Position numbers and translations under genes: made by a program. A stretch of DNA of 63,036 nucleotides, taken from assembly GCA_910592205.1 (NCBI GenBank), contig CAJVPJ010000034.1, positions 1-63,036 of the forward strand, written 5' to 3'. The DNA is from Paraglomus occultum. Lineage: Eukaryota > Glomeromycota > Glomeromycetes > Paraglomerales > Paraglomeraceae. The notes under the pieces are model-generated. The model was given only the letters and a program-made list of their open reading frames with translations, ran no database searches and had not been told where the DNA came from. Of the stretch, positions 59,162-63,036 are shown piece after piece; positions within the stretch are counted from its first letter, which is position 1, and each line of letters begins with the position of its first letter.

Positions 59162-59830
59162 ATGGCCATACCAGCGTCGAGTTGTAACCCGAAGAAACTA
59201 TACACAATGTGGGAAGAAACTCTAATACTATTATATTTTGCCGGGTAAAACTTTGTCAACAGATTCTTTTAAAACAAAAACCTATTTCATTGCAAACGTA
59301 AACTTGTTCGAAAAAGCATGTCAAGAGGTAAAATTTTTGTTATGACCATGTCAGGTGTTCAATTGTGACATTCTATACCTTTGTTATGCAGCAAAATCCA
59401 ACCCCTAATTTTACATATGTGTGACTATATGTGCCTTCGGAAAATGATCGACAAAAATTCCGGAAAACACACTTCCCTATCGGATTTCGTGAAATGTTCG
59501 GTGACTAATGAGGATATTTTGCTCCAGTTCAGCCTCCACAAGTCTTCAAATTCAGCCAAATCATTCCTCATTAAAGGGTACAATAAAATACAATCAACGT
59601 ATAAGTGTATTAAACTAATATAGCATAGAATTAATATATATATATTTTACCTGTGTATATGAACATAAAGTGAGTTGGACAAGAGCTGGCATCTTGAATT
59701 TATAAGTAATTTGTGGAAACGCCATCCGCCACTCATTGTCAGTACATGAAATATAGGCTGGTTTTTTGTTCTTGCTTAATAGCATAATGCTCAATAAGGC
59801 ACTATGATAAGTACAGATATATGTGAACAT
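59162..59830. CDS. Strand-ambiguous small gene(s)
   Basis: On the plus strand, exons 59162-59244 and 59392-59623 (donor GTAAAA, acceptor TTATGCAG) join in frame to 104 aa, starting MAIPASSCNPKKLYTMWEET. On the minus strand, an ATG frame from 59830 reads AYISCTDNEWRMAFPQITYK and MPALVQLTLCSYTQ up to a GTAAAA donor. A further minus frame across 59390-59610 reads EFEDLWRLNWSKISSLVTEH and CFPEFLSIIFRRHI. The minus peptides look more protein-like, but I could not join them in phase. At least one gene or relic is likely here; strand and structure are open. Confidence 0.35.
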
Positions 59831-60086
59831 TTTATTAAAAAATACAATGACTTTGCTGGAAGGCTTACATTATGGATTCAACATCGGTCGTATAATTTAA
59901 GACTGGGTCAGTTTTTAGTGTTCGATAATTGACTTCTGAAATTGCCGAAAATCTTCAGAAAAATTGTGGCCTTCATTTATCCACTACTCAAATACAAAAT
60001 ACGGAAAGATGATTCAGCAAAGATATAATATACAGGTTATCATTTCAGCAATATTTATAAACATACGTCTTTCGAAGAATCATCTC

Positions 60087-60884
60087 TTATTTCCATTTTT
60101 GTATTACATAATCCCACGTAGATATTTGTTTGGATTTCACTTCAATACCAAATGAAGATATTTCGAAACCATTACTATGTCCTTTTTCAGAAGTAGTTAT
60201 TTTTTCATAATTTTCTTGGACCTAATGAATACTATAAGTGTATGCACAAATCATTTAAAGATGATGAAACTAAACTTGTTCTCACCATTGGTTCAATGTT
60301 GCCATTTTTAGAAATCTTACTATTGTCAATCTCATCATCGTCATTATCGTCTCTTTTACGTTTTCCAACAATCGCATTGGTTATTTCGTCCAATGCTTTC
60401 GACTCAGATAGTTGATCTCGCATGGTCTAAAGGTTAGTTATTATGTTAACATTATTCTAAGGTACTAATTATTTGTAGAAAGAATAGGATGACCTGTTTT
60501 TGCCGAATATCAATCTCATTTTCCTTCATTGGTTCTCGCCGTTCAACGCGATCAACAATCTTCTCGGCAAGATTCATGAAAAATTTTCCTTTCGTCTATA
60601 ACACTATTAATTAGTTACATCAGATGGAAAGTGAGATTTATTAGCAAAGGTTACCTTCATAGCCATCCTTAGCTTTTTCGCATATTCCGAAGCGTATTTG
60701 GGGTAACTGTCATTCTCATTTTTCTCGGTGATCTACAAAAGGACCTAAATAATTCTGATGCCGTCAAAAGTGGGTTGGACTCTAATTTGGAATCCATATA
60801 TACATTAAGAAGGTGCCATTCCGACATTGGATTAGTAGAGAAATAATCGTCGATTTCTGCATGCGTGGGGACTTTATAATCCAT
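60087..60884 (-). CDS. Nuclear-type hypothetical protein (178 aa, 5 exons)
   Basis: Minus exons 60804-60884, 60655-60732, 60494-60595, 60286-60426 and 60087-60221 join in phase 0 throughout. The N-terminus (MDYKVPTHAEIDDYFSTNPM) is followed by charged helical sequence (YASEYAKKLRMAMK, NLAEKIVDRVERREPMKENE). Next come TMRDQLSESKALDEITNAIV and a likely nuclear-localisation and acidic cluster (GKRKRDDNDDDEID). The end reads ISSFGIEVKSKQISTWDYV. Reading through the first intron is also open for 71 codons, so the exon 1/2 junction is the weak point. Family not recognised; the coiled-coil/NLS character suggests a nuclear complex subunit. Confidence 0.6.
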
Positions 60885-61034
60885 GATTAGCTAGTCGTAA
60901 TATAGCGACTTCTAGAGAAAGTACTCAACGCGTCGTTTTTATTGGACAATTTACGCGTCCCTGTTTCATCACGTGCAGATCATACGAAGAAAGGTAGCGG
61001 GTTTTAACGGAAATAAGCACCACTCGGCTAAACA

Positions 61035-61286
61035 TCACTGCCTTTCTACGAGGGCCTCGCAGAATCGCTCGCCTTTACACCATCCCTACGCTTTGGACCT
61101 AGGAAACTACCTCCAAAGTTTATGACTCGTGATTCCACTCTCGGGAGGTGTATCGTAGAAAGAGATGAGGGTCTCGCAGAAATGCTCACCCCTTACACCA
61201 TCCCTACGCTTTGGACCTAGGAAACTACCTCTAAAGCTTATGACTCGTGATTCCACTCTCGGGAGGTGTATCATCATGCAGTGATA
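61035..61286. repeat. Two-copy hairpin-forming repeat flanked by ATCACTGC/GCAGTGAT
   Basis: Two units of about 112 bp (about 61050-61160 and 61163-61275) share TCGCAGAA..., TACACCATCCCTACG, TTTGGACCTAGGAAACTACC and TGACTCGTGATTCCACTCTC. Within each unit TACACC pairs with GGTGTA and CTTTGGA pairs with TCCAAAG (copy 1) or TCTAAAG (copy 2). The pair is flanked by the inverted 8-mers ATCACTGC (about 61035) and GCAGTGAT (about 61278). Copy 1 is also bracketed by TTTCTACGA and TCGTAGAAA. No protein frame fits. Confidence 0.8.
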
Positions 61287-61619
61287 AACCGATCACAAAA
61301 AAAAGAGATAGCTAAGTTATATTATAATCTCTATGTGATAGTTCTAGATCTTTAAACTTTATTCTCACGAATCTTTATCATTCTTGCATAAAAAGCAAGA
61401 TATCTATTACTGATAGTTATATTCTTAGCACTAACTTTCGCTACTATAATGCACAAAATTCCAGACGAGTCGATAAGGTATGAATATTTTTTCAGTCATG
61501 GCTGTACATTTTACATCAATAAATCAGTAAACCAGTCATGATATTTTTGCCACGGTCTTTTTTATCCATGCTAACAAACTTTTGAATTATTCCATCTTAC
61601 ATAAAAAATTATTTCAAAC
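61287..61619. other. Upstream region of the coiled-coil pseudogene
   Basis: AT-rich, no distinct feature recognised. Confidence 0.4.
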
Positions 61620-62291
61620 ATGCAATCCATTGATTCATTGAGAGAATTAAATGCCAAGCTCTTAGCTGAGATTACAGAGCTTAGGAAGGAGAATGCTGAG
61701 ATTCCCGAACTTAGAGAGAAGTTACTAAAGTTCGAGGCTGAGAATGGTGAGCTCAAAGCCATAAATGTTGAAATACTAATACCTGATCTTAGAAGAAAGA
61801 TCTCAGAGTTTGATGCTGAGAGAGCTGAACTTAAGCACAGGATTGCTGAGGCTTTAAGAATGACTGAGGAAGAGAGAACAAGGCGTGATGCTGAGAATGC
61901 TAAACTCAAGGTCAGAATCAAGGAGTTGGAATTTGAGTTTAGAGATAGAATCACAAAAGTGGAACAGAAGCAGACTCTAAATGATAATTCTTCTAACATC
62001 AGTTCATCTTAATCTGACTTCAATTCGGTTGCAGATCAGGTGCCCATGGTAACACATCATGAGAAACCATTAGTGGATACTTTATTACCTGAAGACAAGG
62101 AAATGAATGCTTTCTTGGATGAGGTGCATAAGAAAAAGGTTAGTAATGAGATTAGGCAGAGAAATCGGGAAAAGAAACTTAGCCAATCACATGTACTTTC
62201 CCAGGACTCATCCTCAACTACTAGTAAGAAATTAGCTTTTCTGATTTGTCTAATGGTGCTTATAGTTTTGTATTATTATTATTTTGACTAA
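61620..62291 (+). pseudogene. Coiled-coil protein of a Glomeromycotina-type expanded family, broken by one stop
   Basis: The ATG frame (61620-62012) encodes a long amphipathic coiled coil, SIDSLRELNAKLLAEITELR, then LREKLLKFEAENGELKAIN and DAENAKLKVRIKELEFEF. A TAA follows NISSS, and the same frame resumes at once as SDFNSVADQVPMVTHHEKPL, DTLLPEDKEMNAFLDEVHKK and KVSNEIRQRNREKKLSQSH. It ends in a hydrophobic segment (LAFLICLMVLIVLYYYYFD). I recall proteins with the ELNAKLLAEI...VSNEIRQRNREKKL pattern as a large family in Rhizophagus; that link is from memory. The single in-frame TAA makes this copy a recent pseudogene, unless read-through or an unseen intron rescues it. Confidence 0.65.
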
Positions 62292-63036
62292 GAACTTTTA
62301 TTATTATCTTTTAGGAACAGCATATGCTGATGACCCTTCTGTGCAAACAGTGTATTATGACAAAAGTAGAAATCAGCTACTCTATGATAATGCTGAAAGT
62401 ACCTGCTTGCATACCCACTGTCATTGTCCCTCTGCTATCAACTACAACCGCCTCATCATCTGTGGTATTGGTGTCTTTAAGCTCACTGAAGAGTATCAAC
62501 GAACCTTTGAAAGCCTCTTGTGCTCCTGGATTGATCCATACCATCTTGCTGATGATCCCATTGCTCATAGACTCTTGCATCAGATACTTATAAGAAAAGG
62601 TAATATTATTAGTATTCTGGTCAAATTTGTTAAATCAACTATAATGACTGTGAATTGTAAGACAGAATCCATGAAGACAATGAACAAGAACATTGCAAGA
62701 AAAGTAAGAATAATTACAATGAATAGTAGGAAATTTAAGCAGACTAATGGCGATGAATATAGATGGTTTAAAATGTGATGTGCTTCACTCTAACTGTTGA
62801 TCAAGAAGATTTATTGTTATGATCTCTTTATGTCCATAACGATAGATGTAATAAAATTCTCATTTGGACAACTTGCTATAGTAACAATATTCTTCTTACA
62901 AAACATATATAATATGCAAAAAGCATATGAAGAATATAATAATAAAGTGTTAAAATTTATATATATAGGAATACCCGTATATGGAAAATTATAATTATAA
63001 CGGTTCAACCGAATATGAAAAAGCAATACGTTTCCT
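62292..63036. other. Open multi-frame region downstream of the coiled-coil copy
   Basis: Three overlapping frames are open over about 62300-62780. Plus-strand frames include NQLLYDNAESTCLHTHCHCP...SWIDPYHLADDPIAHRLLHQ and TVIVPLLSTTTASSSVVLVS; a minus frame reads MVWINPGAQEAFKGSLILFS. The first plus frame and the minus frame both look protein-like, so strand cannot be settled. It may be the remnant of another family member or of the same decayed locus. The last 250 bp are AT-rich with no feature. Confidence 0.3.

Overview
The window is a eukaryotic nuclear contig, most likely from an arbuscular mycorrhizal fungus (Glomeromycotina, Rhizophagus-like). It is AT-rich. Introns are short (roughly 50-400 nt) with GTRNGT-type donors. 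The ribosomal protein, INO80, V-ATPase-assembly-like and LSM14/Scd6 genes have fungal form. At the right end is a broken coiled-coil gene with the SNEIRQRNREKKL motif, which I recall from large lineage-specific families in Rhizophagus. The genus call is an inference. No rRNA, tRNA, CRISPR array or prokaryotic operon was seen. All splice models below were built by hand from donor/acceptor dinucleotides and reading-frame phase; there is no transcript support.

Layout. 1-12.4 kb is gene-poor and transposon-rich: a Tc1-type terminus at the left edge, a dead Tc1 transposon with arms of nearly 200 bp, a 0.8 kb mariner-type deletion derivative and an adjacent foldback element. It holds one good gene, a secreted GPI-anchor-like protein (7.2-8.0 kb), plus a GC-richer relic near 11.4 kb. 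12.5-17 kb has two small unknown genes and a four-exon, three-zinc-finger gene that looks like the INO80 subunit Iec1. 17-22.8 kb is almost empty apart from a 43-bp minisatellite.

22.8-60.9 kb is gene-dense housekeeping DNA: an unknown 280-aa gene; ribosomal proteins eL21 and uS4; mitochondrial DNA polymerase gamma (intronless); LSM14/Scd6 (7 exons); dymeclin (17 exons); a small mitochondrial-type RRM protein; a 1,055-aa repeat-rich acidic protein that splices in frame onto a Pkr1-like membrane domain; a candidate 142-aa secreted protein; ribosomal protein eL8; nucleoporin Nup188 (2,033 aa, intronless); a 139-aa Cys/His-rich tail-anchored protein; and a 178-aa nuclear-type protein.

61-63 kb holds a duplicated hairpin-forming repeat and the broken coiled-coil family member.

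The genes do not form a pathway. Most serve information processing (replication of mtDNA, translation, mRNA control, chromatin, nuclear pore) or the secretory system (dymeclin, Pkr1-like). The most novel-looking items are the repeat-protein/Pkr1-like fusion, the duplicated hairpin element at 61.0-61.3 kb, the mosaic repeats inside the intron at 57.2-58.0 kb, and the two secreted proteins. I found no convincing multi-gene undescribed system.
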